A stretch of 39,875 bases of DNA from Hyphomicrobiales bacterium (GTDB lineage: Bacteria > Pseudomonadota > Alphaproteobacteria > Rhizobiales > Xanthobacteraceae): assembly GCA_021323775.1 (NCBI GenBank), contig JAJPKK010000172.1:1-39875 (forward strand). The letters run 5' to 3'. Under the pieces are notes generated by a model that saw nothing but the letters and a program-made list of their open reading frames with translations, was not told where the DNA came from and searched no databases. This document shows positions 1 through 8,222 of this stretch, in pieces. Position 1 is the stretch's first letter; every line of letters begins with the position of its first letter. The position numbers and the translations under genes were made by a program.

Positions 1-519
1 ATGAGGATGTCGGGAGCGGCAAATTGTGGCAAAGAGAGTTTTCCTCCACAGATCGGGCGCGAGCGCCGTTTCCCAACCCCAGGCTCTTGCATAGCACTTA
101 AAGCTTTGGCGCTACGCAGATTTTCATGTCCGGTTTAATTGGGTAACCCACGGATAGGTCAGGCAAAATCCGGTGTGAATTGCAAAACTATGGCAAGCCC
201 AAAATGCGCGCATAACGCATCGGTGACACTTTTATTAAGATATTGTGCTGTTTCAGCAACATTCTCGATCGGATCTGACTGCTATGTCTGTGTACAAACA
301 AATTACAAAAATGAGAGCGGGCCCAGACCGTTCTTTTCGGCAACGCCCCGCCTCTGCTGAGCATCCGCTCAGGGGCCCTGGCTGGCACGCCGGCCCGCTT
401 GGCCGAGTGCGGATAAATCCCCGCGTATTCCTGATGCGCTGCGCGACAGGCGAATTACGCGGTCAACTCATCCACGAGCGATTAATGCGGAGGATAAATG
501 CCGATTTCAACCAACAGAG
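1..519. other. Gene-free region downstream of rpsT, possible dnaA upstream/origin region
   Basis: No convincing reading frame is present. The stretch around 190-320 is visibly richer in A and T than its surroundings. A nonamer at 408-416 on the plus strand, TGCGGATAA, is one base from the reverse complement of the DnaA box TTATCCACA. Looser matches (two mismatches) are at 468-476 and near 43-51. In Bradyrhizobium and Rhodopseudomonas relatives rpsT is followed on the same strand by dnaA, which would put dnaA just left of this window. That placement is inference, because no dnaA codons are visible. Confidence 0.3.
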
Positions 520-786
520 CTAATCGCTAAGCTTGGCAATCCGATGCGTCAGCCGGGAAACTTTGCGGCTCGCTGCTTTCCTGTGGATGACGCCTGTGCG
601 CGCGGCCCGCATGAGGGCGGGCTCGGCCGCGACCAGAGCTGCCTTGGCGACGGCCTTGTTGCCGCTCGCAATAGCGTCCTCCACCTTGCGCAGGGAGGTG
701 CGCATGCGTGAGCGGCGGGCTTTGTTCACTTCAGTGCGCCGCGCGATCTTGCGCGTGGCCTTCTTGGCCGATTTGGTGTTGGCCAT
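520..786 (-). CDS. rpsT: 30S ribosomal protein S20
   Basis: The 88-residue product matches bacterial S20 in length and character. It starts [13 protein letters not shown], is very rich in lysine, arginine and alanine, and has the helical hairpin composition of the family. S20 binds 16S rRNA early in 30S assembly. The start ATG follows a GGGGACGG ribosome-binding site. A sigma70-like promoter and a terminator-like hairpin lie upstream in the gap to the DapA-like gene, so rpsT is probably transcribed on its own. Identification is secure. Confidence 0.97.
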   Translation of the reverse strand: MANTKSAKKATRKIARRTEVNKARRSRMRTSLRKVEDAIASGNKAVAKAALVAAEPALMRAARTGVIHRKAASRKVSRLTHRIAKLSD

Positions 787-844
787 CGATCCGTCCCCGG
801 ATTTGCATCCTTAGATTGCGAAAACGCGGCGTTATCGCCTGCGC

Positions 845-869
845 AAAAAAGCGGCGGCTGTCACGCCGC
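845..869 (-). terminator. Intrinsic terminator between DapA-like gene and rpsT
   Basis: Read on the minus strand, a GCGGCG / CGCCGC stem with a seven-base loop is followed by GC-closing bases and six T residues (positions 850-845). This is a textbook rho-independent terminator for transcripts of the maeB/DapA-like pair. It also lies a few bases downstream of the start point predicted for the rpsT promoter, so it may act as a leader attenuator. Confidence 0.75.
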
Positions 870-882
870 CGGGGTGGCAGCG

Positions 883-911
883 CTTATAATGGGCTCGCGA
901 ACACGCGTCAA
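883..911 (-). promoter_or_regulatory. Sigma70-type promoter for rpsT
   Basis: On the minus strand a TTGACG -35 element (911-906) and a TATAAG -10 element (888-883) are separated by exactly 17 bases. The predicted start point is near 876, about 90 bases before the rpsT ATG. The match to the housekeeping consensus is strong for a GC-rich alphaproteobacterium. The hairpin at 869-851 would be the first thing transcribed. Confidence 0.6.
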
Positions 912-986
912 CGCTCGACATCAAATCTCAATCAAATCTCGAGCCATCGTCCGCCCATTTACCGCTTCTCGGTGCGGAACGAACAC

Positions 987-1883
987 TTACGCCACCCGCC
1001 TTGCCCGCACCTGCTCATAGCCTGACACAACGGCAGCGCGATCGGCGGCCGCAAATACGGCCAGCGGGGGCATCACCCGCGCCCAGGCGAGATCGTCATG
1101 AATGTGAGCGAGGAGCGCCTTCACGCCCGGGACAAGGGGGCGACCGTCAAATAGCTTGCGGATCGCCACCGCCGATTCCAGCGCTGCCGCGTCGCCGCCG
1201 TGATAGGCCCTCGCACACAGGTCCGAGTTGACGTTGGCGGTCGCCGAGATGCAGCCGGCGAACGCTCCGCCGCGTGCTTCCAGTAAGACTGCCTCCGTTG
1301 AGGGGAACACTCTGAAATTCGGGTCGATTGCGGCGGCCTCCCGCGCATAGGCCATATCGCCAGATGAATCCTTCAAGCCCGCGATGCGGCCGCCATGAGC
1401 ACCAATCAGCCGGCGAACGAGCTTTGTATGCCACGGCACGCCGGAAAGTTGCGGGTAGTGATAGAGATAGATCGGAATCGGACGATCCGCTGTCGCTGCA
1501 ACGATGGCGCCGACATATGACGCCAGCCCGTCATCCAATACGCCTTTATAATAGAAAGGCGGCAACACCAGCGCGCCGCCGAACCCCAGGTCGGCGGCAT
1601 GCCTGGTCAATGCCACCGCATCAGCGATTGCGGCGGCCCCGCAGCCCACCATCATGCGGTCGAGCGGCAAACCGGCAGCCCGATAGGCGTTCATGACCGC
1701 CGCCCGCTGGGCCGCCGCGAAGGATGTGGCCTCGCCAGTGGTCCCGAGCACATTGAGCCCGTCGCAGCCATGGTCGAGAAGGAAGCGGGCGAGTGCGACC
1801 GAGCGCGCGCAATCTGGCTCGCCAGCGTCGTCGCAGGCGGTCGCTACCGCCGCAATGACGCCGCCCAGTTCGGACTTCTTCAT
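987..1883 (-). CDS. Dihydrodipicolinate synthase/N-acetylneuraminate lyase family protein
   Basis: The 298-residue protein is a full-length class I aldolase TIM barrel of the DapA/NanA family. The substrate-binding loop GTTGE is at residues 47-51, a tyrosine-containing YHYP motif at about 141-144 and the Schiff-base lysine in GLKDSSGD at residue 171. Enzymes of this family condense or cleave pyruvate with an aldehyde. The YHYP motif differs from the YNVP of true DapA, so a sugar-acid or other catabolic aldolase is more likely than lysine synthesis (inference). It starts 23 bases after maeB with a GGAGG site and is probably co-transcribed with it. The terminator at 845-869 closes the unit. Confidence 0.85.
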   Translation of the reverse strand: MKKSELGGVIAAVATACDDAGEPDCARSVALARFLLDHGCDGLNVLGTTGEATSFAAAQRAAVMNAYRAAGLPLDRMMVGCGAAAIADAVALTRHAADLGFGGALVLPPFYYKGVLDDGLASYVGAIVAATADRPIPIYLYHYPQLSGVPWHTKLVRRLIGAHGGRIAGLKDSSGDMAYAREAAAIDPNFRVFPSTEAVLLEARGGAFAGCISATANVNSDLCARAYHGGDAAALESAVAIRKLFDGRPLVPGVKALLAHIHDDLAWARVMPPLAVFAAADRAAVVSGYEQVRARRVA

Positions 1884-1906
1884 GCCGGCCTCCGCTTTTG
1901 CCCAGG

Positions 1907-4186
1907 TCAGCCGCTGATGCCGTAGGCCGCAAGCGCCGCCATGTTGACGAGATCGGTGTCCTTTGCGGACAGCCCAACGATCTGCACTGAACGGTCGAGC
2001 CCGACCAGCAGGGGTCCGATTACGGTGGCGCCGCCAAGCTCCTGCACCATTTTGGTGGAGATCGCCGCGGAGTGGAATGCCGGCATGATCAGCACGTTGG
2101 CCGGCCCCGACAGGCGGCAGAACGGATAGGCGGCCATCAGGTCCGGGTTGAGGGCAACGTCTGCCCCCATTTCACCGTCATATTCGAAATCGACGCGCTG
2201 TCGATCGAGAATCCGCACCGCCTCCTGCACCCGCGCAGCGCGGTCGCCCGGCGGATTGCCGAAGGTCGCGAACGCGAGCAGCGCCAGACGCGGAACATAG
2301 CCCAGCTTGCGCGTCACGCCCGCCGCCTCCACCGCTATGGCGGCAATTTCCTCGGCGGTCGGCATCTCGGTCACCGCCGTGTCGGCAACCACGATCGTGC
2401 GTCCTCGCGCCAGCAGAAGCGAGACCCCCATCACCCGGTGCCCGGGTTTGGCGTCGATGCAATGGAACACATCCTCCAGCACGCTGGAGAAGTTCCGGGT
2501 CACCCCGGCGACAACCGCGTCCGCATCGCCGAGCGCCACCATGGTGGTGGCGAAATGGATGCGGTCCTGGTTGATGAAGCGTTGACAATCGCGCTGGAGA
2601 TAGCCCCTGCGTTGCAGGCGCTCGTAGAGATAGGACGCATATCTTGCGGTGCGCTTCGACACGCGGGCATTCTGGACCTCGATCCCGTCGCCGAGTTCAA
2701 TGCCGCTGTTCTTGGCGTTTTCACGCACCCGCTCCGTGCGTCCGACCAGAATGGCGCTGCCGAGCCCCTGATGCACGAAGCTCGCCGCAGCGCGGATGAC
2801 CTGTTCCTCCTCGCCCTCGGCGAACACAACGCGCTTCGGTTCACGCCGCAGGCGGGTGAAGATGTTTGACAACAGGCCCGCCACCGGATCGCGTCGTGAC
2901 CGCAGCTGCTCGCGATAGGCGTCCATATCGACGATCGGCCTGCGGGCTGCGCCGCTATCCATGGCGGCTTTCGCCACCGCCGGCGGCACAGCGAAGATAA
3001 GGCGGGGATCAAACGGCACCGGAATGATGTAGTCAGGGCCAAATTTCGGCCGCGCCCCATACGCCGCCACTACCTCGTCCGGTACATCTTCGCGCGCAAG
3101 ATCGGCCAGCGCGCGGGCAGCGGCGATCTTCATCTCCATGTTGATGGTGGTCGCACGCACATCAAGGGCGCCGCGGAAGATGTAGGGAAATCCGAGCACG
3201 TTGTTGACCTGATTCGGGTAGTCAGACCGCCCCGTCGCCATGATGGCGTCGCTGCGAACCTCCTCGACCTCCTCGACGGTGATTTCAGGGTCCGGATTGG
3301 CCATTGCGAATATGATCGGGTTTGCAGCCATCGACTTGACCATATCCTTGGTGACTGCACCCTTTGCTGACAAGCCGTAAAAAACGTCCGCGCCTTCCAT
3401 CGCCTCGGCGAGCGTCCGCGCCTTCGTTTTAACGGCAAACGCGGACTTCCATTGGTTCATGCCCTCGGTGCGGCCCTCGTAGATTACCCCTTTGGTGTCG
3501 CACAAAATCAGGTTCTCGGGCCGAAACCCGATTGCGCGCAGCAGCTCCAGGGAGGCAATGCCGGCGGCGCCGGCGCCGTTGCAGACGAGCCTGGTGCTGG
3601 CGATATCGCGACCGGTGAGATCGAGGGCATTGAGCAGGCCCGCAGACGCGATGATCGCGGTCCCGTGCTGGTCATCGTGGAACACCGGGATGTCGAGCAA
3701 TTCGCGCAGCCTCTGCTCGATGATGAAGCACTCGGGCGCCTTGATGTCTTCGAGATTGATCCCGCCCCAGCTCTTGCCGAGCAGCCTGACGCAGTTGATG
3801 ATCTCATCAGGGTCTTGCGACGACACTTCGAGATCGATTGAGTCAATGTCCGCAAAGCGCTTGAACAGCACCGCCTTGCCTTCCATCACCGGCTTCGCGG
3901 CAATCGCGCCCAGATTGCCGAGGCCGAGAATGGCGGTGCCGTTGGTGATGACGGCGACGAAATTGCCCTTGGTTGTATAGTCGAACGCAAGAGCCTCGTC
4001 CCGGGCGATCGCCAGCACTGGCACGGCGACGCCGGGCGAATAGGCGAGCGACAGATCGCGCTGCGTCGCCATCGGCTTGGTTGCCACGACTTCCAGCTTG
4101 CCGGAACGCCCCTGGCTGTGGAAGAGCAAAGCTTCCTGATCGGTGAAAGTCGGCCTGTTGTTGCGGCCGCGGAATTTTCCAGCCAT
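1907..4186 (-). CDS. maeB: NADP-dependent malic enzyme with C-terminal phosphotransacetylase domain
   Basis: This 759-residue protein decarboxylates malate to pyruvate. The N-terminal half (about 1-430) is the malic enzyme, with the nucleotide-binding motif GAGAAGIASLELL. The C-terminal half (about 435-759) is a phosphotransacetylase-like domain, which in this MaeB type is usually regulatory (acetyl-CoA sensing) rather than catalytic. I set the start at 4186, MAGKFRGRN, because GGGAG lies a few bases upstream. An upstream in-frame start would add 12 residues without a better site. It heads a likely two-gene unit with the DapA-like gene, which fits a pyruvate-centred role for both. Confidence 0.93.
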   Translation of the reverse strand: MAGKFRGRNNRPTFTDQEALLFHSQGRSGKLEVVATKPMATQRDLSLAYSPGVAVPVLAIARDEALAFDYTTKGNFVAVITNGTAILGLGNLGAIAAKPVMEGKAVLFKRFADIDSIDLEVSSQDPDEIINCVRLLGKSWGGINLEDIKAPECFIIEQRLRELLDIPVFHDDQHGTAIIASAGLLNALDLTGRDIASTRLVCNGAGAAGIASLELLRAIGFRPENLILCDTKGVIYEGRTEGMNQWKSAFAVKTKARTLAEAMEGADVFYGLSAKGAVTKDMVKSMAANPIIFAMANPDPEITVEEVEEVRSDAIMATGRSDYPNQVNNVLGFPYIFRGALDVRATTINMEMKIAAARALADLAREDVPDEVVAAYGARPKFGPDYIIPVPFDPRLIFAVPPAVAKAAMDSGAARRPIVDMDAYREQLRSRRDPVAGLLSNIFTRLRREPKRVVFAEGEEEQVIRAAASFVHQGLGSAILVGRTERVRENAKNSGIELGDGIEVQNARVSKRTARYASYLYERLQRRGYLQRDCQRFINQDRIHFATTMVALGDADAVVAGVTRNFSSVLEDVFHCIDAKPGHRVMGVSLLLARGRTIVVADTAVTEMPTAEEIAAIAVEAAGVTRKLGYVPRLALLAFATFGNPPGDRAARVQEAVRILDRQRVDFEYDGEMGADVALNPDLMAAYPFCRLSGPANVLIMPAFHSAAISTKMVQELGGATVIGPLLVGLDRSVQIVGLSAKDTDLVNMAALAAYGISG

Positions 4187-4490
4187 CGTGTCTCCCAATT
4201 GCCAGTCTCCGGCTGGCGGCAACTTACCGGAAGCCCCTACGTCTGCTCAAGGCGGATCGCTCGCGGGAGGGCCAGAGTTGCGTCAAACGACCCGCGGTGG
4301 CCAGCTCGACGGAGGGGCGGTCCTCTGGCCGCCTGCGCTTGCTCAATGATCGCGTGCAGCGCCCCCGATCGTTTTCTCGCCGGTCTGAGTTGAACCTTGG
4401 CGACTGGCCTGAGTTGAACCTTGCGCAAGCGCGAGGTAACGGAGGGCGGGACTTTAAGAACCGCATTCGCACCGGAGATGGTGGTCTGCC
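4187..4490. other. Divergent promoter gap with a direct repeat
   Basis: This gap separates divergent maeB and the small membrane protein gene. No gene is visible. It contains two near-identical 18-base copies (4382-4399 and 4406-4423), listed separately. No confident promoter was recognised. Confidence 0.5.
4382..4423. repeat. 18-base direct repeat, two copies, 24-base spacing
   Basis: The unit GGYCTGAGTTGAACCTTG occurs at 4382-4399 and again at 4406-4423 with one mismatch. The pair lies about 70 bases upstream of the small membrane protein start and each copy contains TTGAAC. It could be a two-site operator or a local duplication. Confidence 0.6.
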
Positions 4491-4808
4491 ATGATCCGCT
4501 TCCTGTTACGGGCGCTCGGCCTCCTGTTTCTCGCCGCGGCCTTCATTTTCCTCGTCTACGACGGCACGCGATCGATCGCCGCGAACATGCTGTTGTATTC
4601 CAAGGTGGATGAAATCTGGTCGCTGGTCCATCAGGCAAGCCTGCAACAGCTCCAGCCGTTAATCGAGAGGCATGCCCCGCCCTGGCTGTGGGACCCGGTG
4701 ATGACGACGGTTCTCGATGCGCCCGCCACGGTGACTCTTGCGATAGTTGGGGCGGTCTTGATCCTGCTGGGCCGCCGGAAAAAGCCGCTGATCGGTTATG
4801 CCCGTTAG
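4491..4808 (+). CDS. Small two-helix inner membrane protein, function unknown
   Basis: The 105-residue protein has a hydrophobic segment at about 4-23 and a second at about 76-94, followed by the positive tail GRRKK. The middle is a polar loop rich in glutamine and leucine. The positive-inside rule places both ends in the cytoplasm and the loop in the periplasm. I do not recognise the family. The reading frame has the alternating hydrophobic composition of a real membrane protein. It is the first gene to the right of maeB and no operon partner is obvious. Confidence 0.65.
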   Translation: MIRFLLRALGLLFLAAAFIFLVYDGTRSIAANMLLYSKVDEIWSLVHQASLQQLQPLIERHAPPWLWDPVMTTVLDAPATVTLAIVGAVLILLGRRKKPLIGYAR

Positions 4809-5059
4809 CCCGCCCCGGCTTTCCGGGCCGCATCGGAAAAGCCGCAGAAGCGCCGGCGTCCCGCCCGCCAACGGCGGTGACGAGGGCCGGCCTTTAGGGT
4901 CCGGCCTCACACACAACAGGCGTGCAGGCGGCCGGCCCTGTGCAGGAGGCGGCGCCGAACGCCTTTGTCCCGGCCCTGAAGCGGGACGCGCTCCCAAAGC
5001 GCATGAGAAATCGCCCGCCAAGGCTTATATCCGTCGCGAGATCGACGAGGAGATGCAGG

Positions 5060-5725
5060 ATGTTCACGTTCAAGAAAAAACTTGAGATGCCGAGCGCCGC
5101 CACGGCCCTCCCGGGCCGCAAGGAACCGATTGCGACAGCGGCGCGCCATTTTGTCAACGGCCGCCCGCTCAAAGGGCCATATCCTGAGGGCCTTGAGACC
5201 GCGATCTTCGGCATGGGATGCTTCTGGGGCGCGGGGCGCAAGTTCTGGGAACTTGGCGAGGGGATTCACGTCACGGCGGTCGGCTATGCGGGCGGATTCA
5301 CTCCAAATCCCACCTATCAAGAGGTTTGTACGGGCCAGACCGGCCACAATGAGGTCGTGCTGGTCGTGTTCGACCCCAGGAAGATCTCATACGAGAAGCT
5401 GCTCAAGACCTTCTGGGAGAGCCATGACCCGACTCAGGGCATGCGCCAAGGCAATGATATCGGCACCCAATACCGATCCGGCATCTACGTGAACTCGCCG
5501 GCTCAGCGCGCAGCCGCCGAGGCCTCGAAGGCGATGTACGAAAAAGCGATCGCCGCCCGAGGCTACGGCGCTATCACGACCGAGATTCTGAGTGCTCCCG
5601 AATTCTATTTTGCCGAGGACTATCATCAGCAGTATCTTGCCAAAAACCCATCCGGCTATTGCGGTCTTGGCGGCACCGGCGTGAGCTGCCCGATCGGGAC
5701 CGGGGTTGGCGCCGCATCGGCGTGA
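5060..5725 (+). CDS. msrA: Peptide-methionine (S)-S-oxide reductase
   Basis: The 221-residue product carries the MsrA catalytic motif GCFWG with Cys54, the conserved GHNEVV segment and the C-terminal [12 protein letters not shown] region with resolving cysteines. MsrA repairs methionine sulfoxide in oxidised proteins using thioredoxin. I chose ATG 5060, MFTFKKK, because AGGAGATGCAGG precedes it. The open frame continues upstream to 4922 but that part reads as non-coding and lacks a site. One small oddity is the residue after GCFWGA: glycine where many relatives have glutamate. The glutamate in GHNEVV, thought to be the catalytic acid, is intact. Confidence 0.94.
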   Translation: MFTFKKKLEMPSAATALPGRKEPIATAARHFVNGRPLKGPYPEGLETAIFGMGCFWGAGRKFWELGEGIHVTAVGYAGGFTPNPTYQEVCTGQTGHNEVVLVVFDPRKISYEKLLKTFWESHDPTQGMRQGNDIGTQYRSGIYVNSPAQRAAAEASKAMYEKAIAARGYGAITTEILSAPEFYFAEDYHQQYLAKNPSGYCGLGGTGVSCPIGTGVGAASA

Positions 5726-5834
5726 GCAAAAGGGCCGCGCGGGTTCTGCCGCCTCGGGCCCGGTTGCTGCGCGGGCGTTTGCATGCCATCCGTGTTGCGG
5801 CCTGGGCATCGGAAAGACGAAGAAAGGGGGCTGA

Positions 5835-6016
5835 ATAAACCACCAGCCCGCTTATGTGACCCGCGAGGAATTCGAGCGCCGAATCCGCGAGCGGGCGGGG
5901 GAGATCGCCCGCAGAGGCGCGCGGCGGGACGCTCCCGCGCGCTCCAATCACCCCACGTATTTGGTCAGCCAGGAGAGCGTACGCCCGAGTGCTTCTTTGT
6001 GTGCGGCTTCGTTGTA
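5835..6016 (+). pseudogene. Possible remnant of a VTR-EFERR coiled-coil protein
   Basis: The frame beginning right after a TGA at 5832-5834 reads VTREEFERRIRERAGE from a GTG at 5856. The coiled-coil gene at 7189-7794 starts with a near-identical stretch, VTRQEFERRMRELESE, and the DNA of the two stretches is also alike. After about 25 codons the frame runs antisense into the dienelactone hydrolase gene, so the match is only an N-terminal module. It may be a relic of a duplicated gene or part of a tiny protein. Confidence 0.3.
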
Positions 6017-6616
6017 GCTGCCCCGCTCGTCGCACGAAAAGCCGTGGCCCGCGTGGTAGACATGAATCTCCACGTCTGGACGCTTCTCTTTGACGATCTC
6101 GACATCGCTCATCGGGATCGAGTGATCCTGGTCGCCGAAATGCAGGAGCGTCGGCACCTTCGGCTTTTTGTCGGCATTGCGCGCGATGGCGCCGCCATAA
6201 TAACCGATCGCGCAGGACAGACCATCGAGATTGCATGCGGCGAGGAATGCAACGCTGCCGCCCATGCAATAGCCCACGATGCCAACCTTGCCGGCGCCCT
6301 TGACGGCATCGATCGCAGCCGCCGTGTCGCGCATCATCGCCGCCCAGTCGATCTTTGGAATGAACGCCCGCGCGTGTTCAATCTCGGCTGGCGAATAGCC
6401 GCATTCGAAGTTCGGTGACATGCGGTCGAACACGGCCGGGGCTACGGAAGCGTAGCCCAAGGCCGCAAAGCGATCGCACACGTTGCGGATGTGATGATTG
6501 ACCCCGAAAATCTCCTGGATCACTACCAGCCCGCCTTTCGGGCTGCCGGGCGGATCGGCGCGATAGCCGCCGAGGGTGAAACCGTCGGAAGCGGTGAGCG
6601 AAATATGCGTACCCAA
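5948..6616 (-). CDS. Dienelactone hydrolase family protein
   Basis: This is an alpha/beta hydrolase of the dienelactone hydrolase type. The nucleophile elbow is GYCMGG (cysteine nucleophile), the acid is in GDQDHSIP and the histidine in HAGHGFS. Family members open lactone rings in aromatic catabolism, but many paralogs have other ester substrates. I set the start at the TTG 6616, giving about 222 residues, because GGAGG lies seven bases upstream. The next in-frame ATG (6649) adds 11 residues that do not fit the family. The gene is convergent with msrA and has no catabolic partners nearby, so its substrate is unknown. Confidence 0.88.
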   Translation of the reverse strand: MGTHISLTASDGFTLGGYRADPPGSPKGGLVVIQEIFGVNHHIRNVCDRFAALGYASVAPAVFDRMSPNFECGYSPAEIEHARAFIPKIDWAAMMRDTAAAIDAVKGAGKVGIVGYCMGGSVAFLAACNLDGLSCAIGYYGGAIARNADKKPKVPTLLHFGDQDHSIPMSDVEIVKEKRPDVEIHVYHAGHGFSCDERGSYNEAAHKEALGRTLSWLTKYVG

Positions 6617-7188
6617 CTTGGACCTCCACCATTGCGAAAACGCCGGCATGCGACCGGGGCGTCAATATTCGAGGGTGGGGCCGCAAAAGCAACACCGCCG
6701 GCTTCTTTGCGTCATCTTGACAAATATCTCGGCGCTGCCTTCATTGGTGTTGGCAGTCTGGAACGGAGGTAGCACATGACTCCACCGGGTCAGAATGCCG
6801 CGACGATTGCTGTCGTTGACGTTCGGGCGCCAGCATAGCGGCCAGACACGAACGGCATGCCGAGAGCGGCCTCGCGGGTCGCATCAGTCAGGCAAGACCC
6901 CAATTGGCCGCTCCCGACGTGTGTTCGCGACAGGCGCATGGCGCGTGATTACGCGCGCCGGAAGTGCGCTCGCGAAATGCGAGAAACCCAGAAACCCAGA
7001 GGTGGCGGCATCGCCCCTTGGGACTGACGCATCCGGGCGCTCGGCAGATCGGCAGTAGCTGTTGCGCAGCAACTGCGGAGCGCCGCATCCTGGCTTCACC
7101 TCGGGGCGGAATAGTAACGCGGAAGCCAACCGTATCAAGCGCCCCGTGGCCAGGCGAAAGCCCCGTCGGGGGGTGCTGGGGAAATCCT
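6617..7188. other. Long gap between dienelactone hydrolase and coiled-coil genes
   Basis: About 570 bases hold no family I recognise. On the plus strand there is a perfect TTGACA at 6717-6722 and, at 6776, a short frame behind GGAGG, listed separately. A small inverted repeat GTTGC-GCA-GCAAC lies near 7059-7071. The rest is open in several frames only because it is GC-rich. Confidence 0.4.
6776..6838 (+). CDS. Candidate 20-residue small protein or leader peptide
   Basis: An ATG at 6776 lies six bases behind the strong ribosome-binding site CGGAGG. The frame reads MTPPGQNAATIAVVDVRAPA and then TAG. A perfect -35 hexamer, TTGACA, lies at 6717-6722, with only a weak -10 candidate 17-18 bases later. 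Nothing downstream on the same strand looks like a gene for about 1.3 kb, so a leader role is not obvious. No family was recognised. The evidence is the translation signal alone. Confidence 0.25.
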   Translation: MTPPGQNAATIAVVDVRAPA

Positions 7189-7794
7189 CTATAAGGTCGG
7201 CGGCGCGAGTGCGGCGCGGATCGCGGCAACGTCAGTGCGGACAGCGGCGATGTCAGTGCGCATCGTGTCCACGTTGGCGCGCATCGTGTCCATGTCGGTG
7301 CGCATCGTGTCCATGTCGGTGCGCATCGTGTCCATGTCGGTCCGCATCGTGCCGACATTCCCCTCCAGCCCGTCCAGCCTCTGCTCCAGCCTATTGAGTG
7401 ATATCTGCATGACGCCCACGTCCTGGCGCAGGTCGCCCACGTCGCGGTGCACACCGCTCATCTCCTGGCGCAGGTCGCCCACGTCGCGGTGCACACCGCT
7501 CATCTCCTGGCGCAGGTCGCCCATGTCGCGGCGCATCTCGTTCGTGTCCAGCCGCATCAGGCCCACGTCCTGCGTCAGCACGTTGAGCAACCCCGCCTGA
7601 TGAGTGACGACGCCCTTGATGAGGGCCGTTTCACCCGCCAGGCGGCGGACATCGGCTTTCATAACGCCAAGATCGTCGCCGTTGCGCTGGGTCTGTTCCA
7701 GGATGTGGCGCGTCACCACCTTCTCGCCTTCGACCTCGCTTTCGAGTTCTCGCATGCGCCGCTCGAATTCCTGTCGCGTGACACAACCTGGCAT
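7189..7794 (-). CDS. Repeat-built coiled-coil protein
   Basis: The 201-residue protein starts MPGCVTRQEFERRMREL behind AGGGGGGCGAGGA; the longer upstream start at 7872 lacks a good site. After the N-terminal motif the sequence is almost entirely heptads. Two and a half copies of a 14-residue unit (GDLRQEMSGVHRDV) and four to five copies of a 7-residue unit (DTMRTDM) follow one another, with hydrophobic residues at a and d positions. No signal peptide or membrane segment is seen, so it is probably a cytoplasmic, rod-like oligomer. The function is unknown. The perfect DNA repeats that encode it suggest recent expansion and a variable length. Confidence 0.75.
   Translation of the reverse strand: MPGCVTRQEFERRMRELESEVEGEKVVTRHILEQTQRNGDDLGVMKADVRRLAGETALIKGVVTHQAGLLNVLTQDVGLMRLDTNEMRRDMGDLRQEMSGVHRDVGDLRQEMSGVHRDVGDLRQDVGVMQISLNRLEQRLDGLEGNVGTMRTDMDTMRTDMDTMRTDMDTMRANVDTMRTDIAAVRTDVAAIRAALAPPTL
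7256..7360. repeat. 21-base tandem repeat, about five copies
   Basis: The unit GTGCGCATCGTGTCCATGTCG repeats with a 21-base period. Copies at 7298-7318 and 7319-7339 are identical, those at 7256 and 7277 differ by one to three bases, and the last (7340-7360) is degenerate. Each unit encodes one heptad of the coiled-coil protein on the minus strand. Confidence 0.95.
7421..7531. repeat. 42-base tandem repeat, about 2.6 copies
   Basis: The period is exactly 42 bases, with units starting at 7421, 7463 and 7505. The first two are essentially identical and the third is partial. One unit encodes two heptads of the coiled-coil protein. Its size is twice the neighbouring 21-base unit, so both preserve frame and helix phase. 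Confidence 0.95.
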
Positions 7795-8222
7795 TCCTCG
7801 CCCCCCTTTGCAACCGTTCCCCATTCGTCCTATGGCCGCTCCTATTCCGCGGCTCCATGTTAACGCCACCACTCACTCTCCCGTCCGCTACCAAAAGTGG
7901 TAGCACAGATCGAACTCCCTTTTCAAGCGGCTGTCGGCCGGCATCACGGCACGGAATCCAGCTTAACAAGGCGTTTCGGGCGAACAGAATGCGTATCTCC
8001 CTGATTGCAGCGGGTCGCACAGGACTCGGATGCCGAGTAATTTTGGTTCGGCAATCCTCGTTCGAAGGCACGGTATGGCCGCAATCGTAACGCGGCGTTA
8101 ACCTGAGTTCTGTGCCGTGGGCTGGCATCTGCTCCCCGCAAACGCAGCTTTGAGATTCGACCTGATCCAAATCCGCCCTAAATGTTGGGCTGTCTGCTCG
8201 ACTCTCACGGGGCGCCAGTACC
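7795..8222. other. Divergent promoter region with two inverted repeats
   Basis: This gap lies between the leftward coiled-coil gene and the rightward gamma-glutamyltransferase gene. It holds a perfect hairpin GCTACCA-AAAG-TGGTAGC at 7887-7904 and a perfect palindrome TAACGC-G-GCGTTA at 8088-8100. Either could be an operator. No gene and no confident promoter were found. Confidence 0.4.

Noticed and set aside
2072-2869. Long open frame antisense to maeB
   Set aside because: It mirrors the codons of the malic enzyme gene, has no family match, and comes from GC-rich codon bias.
7256-7531. Regular repeats that could suggest a CRISPR array
   Set aside because: Units are directly adjacent, without spacers, and are in frame within a coiled-coil gene.
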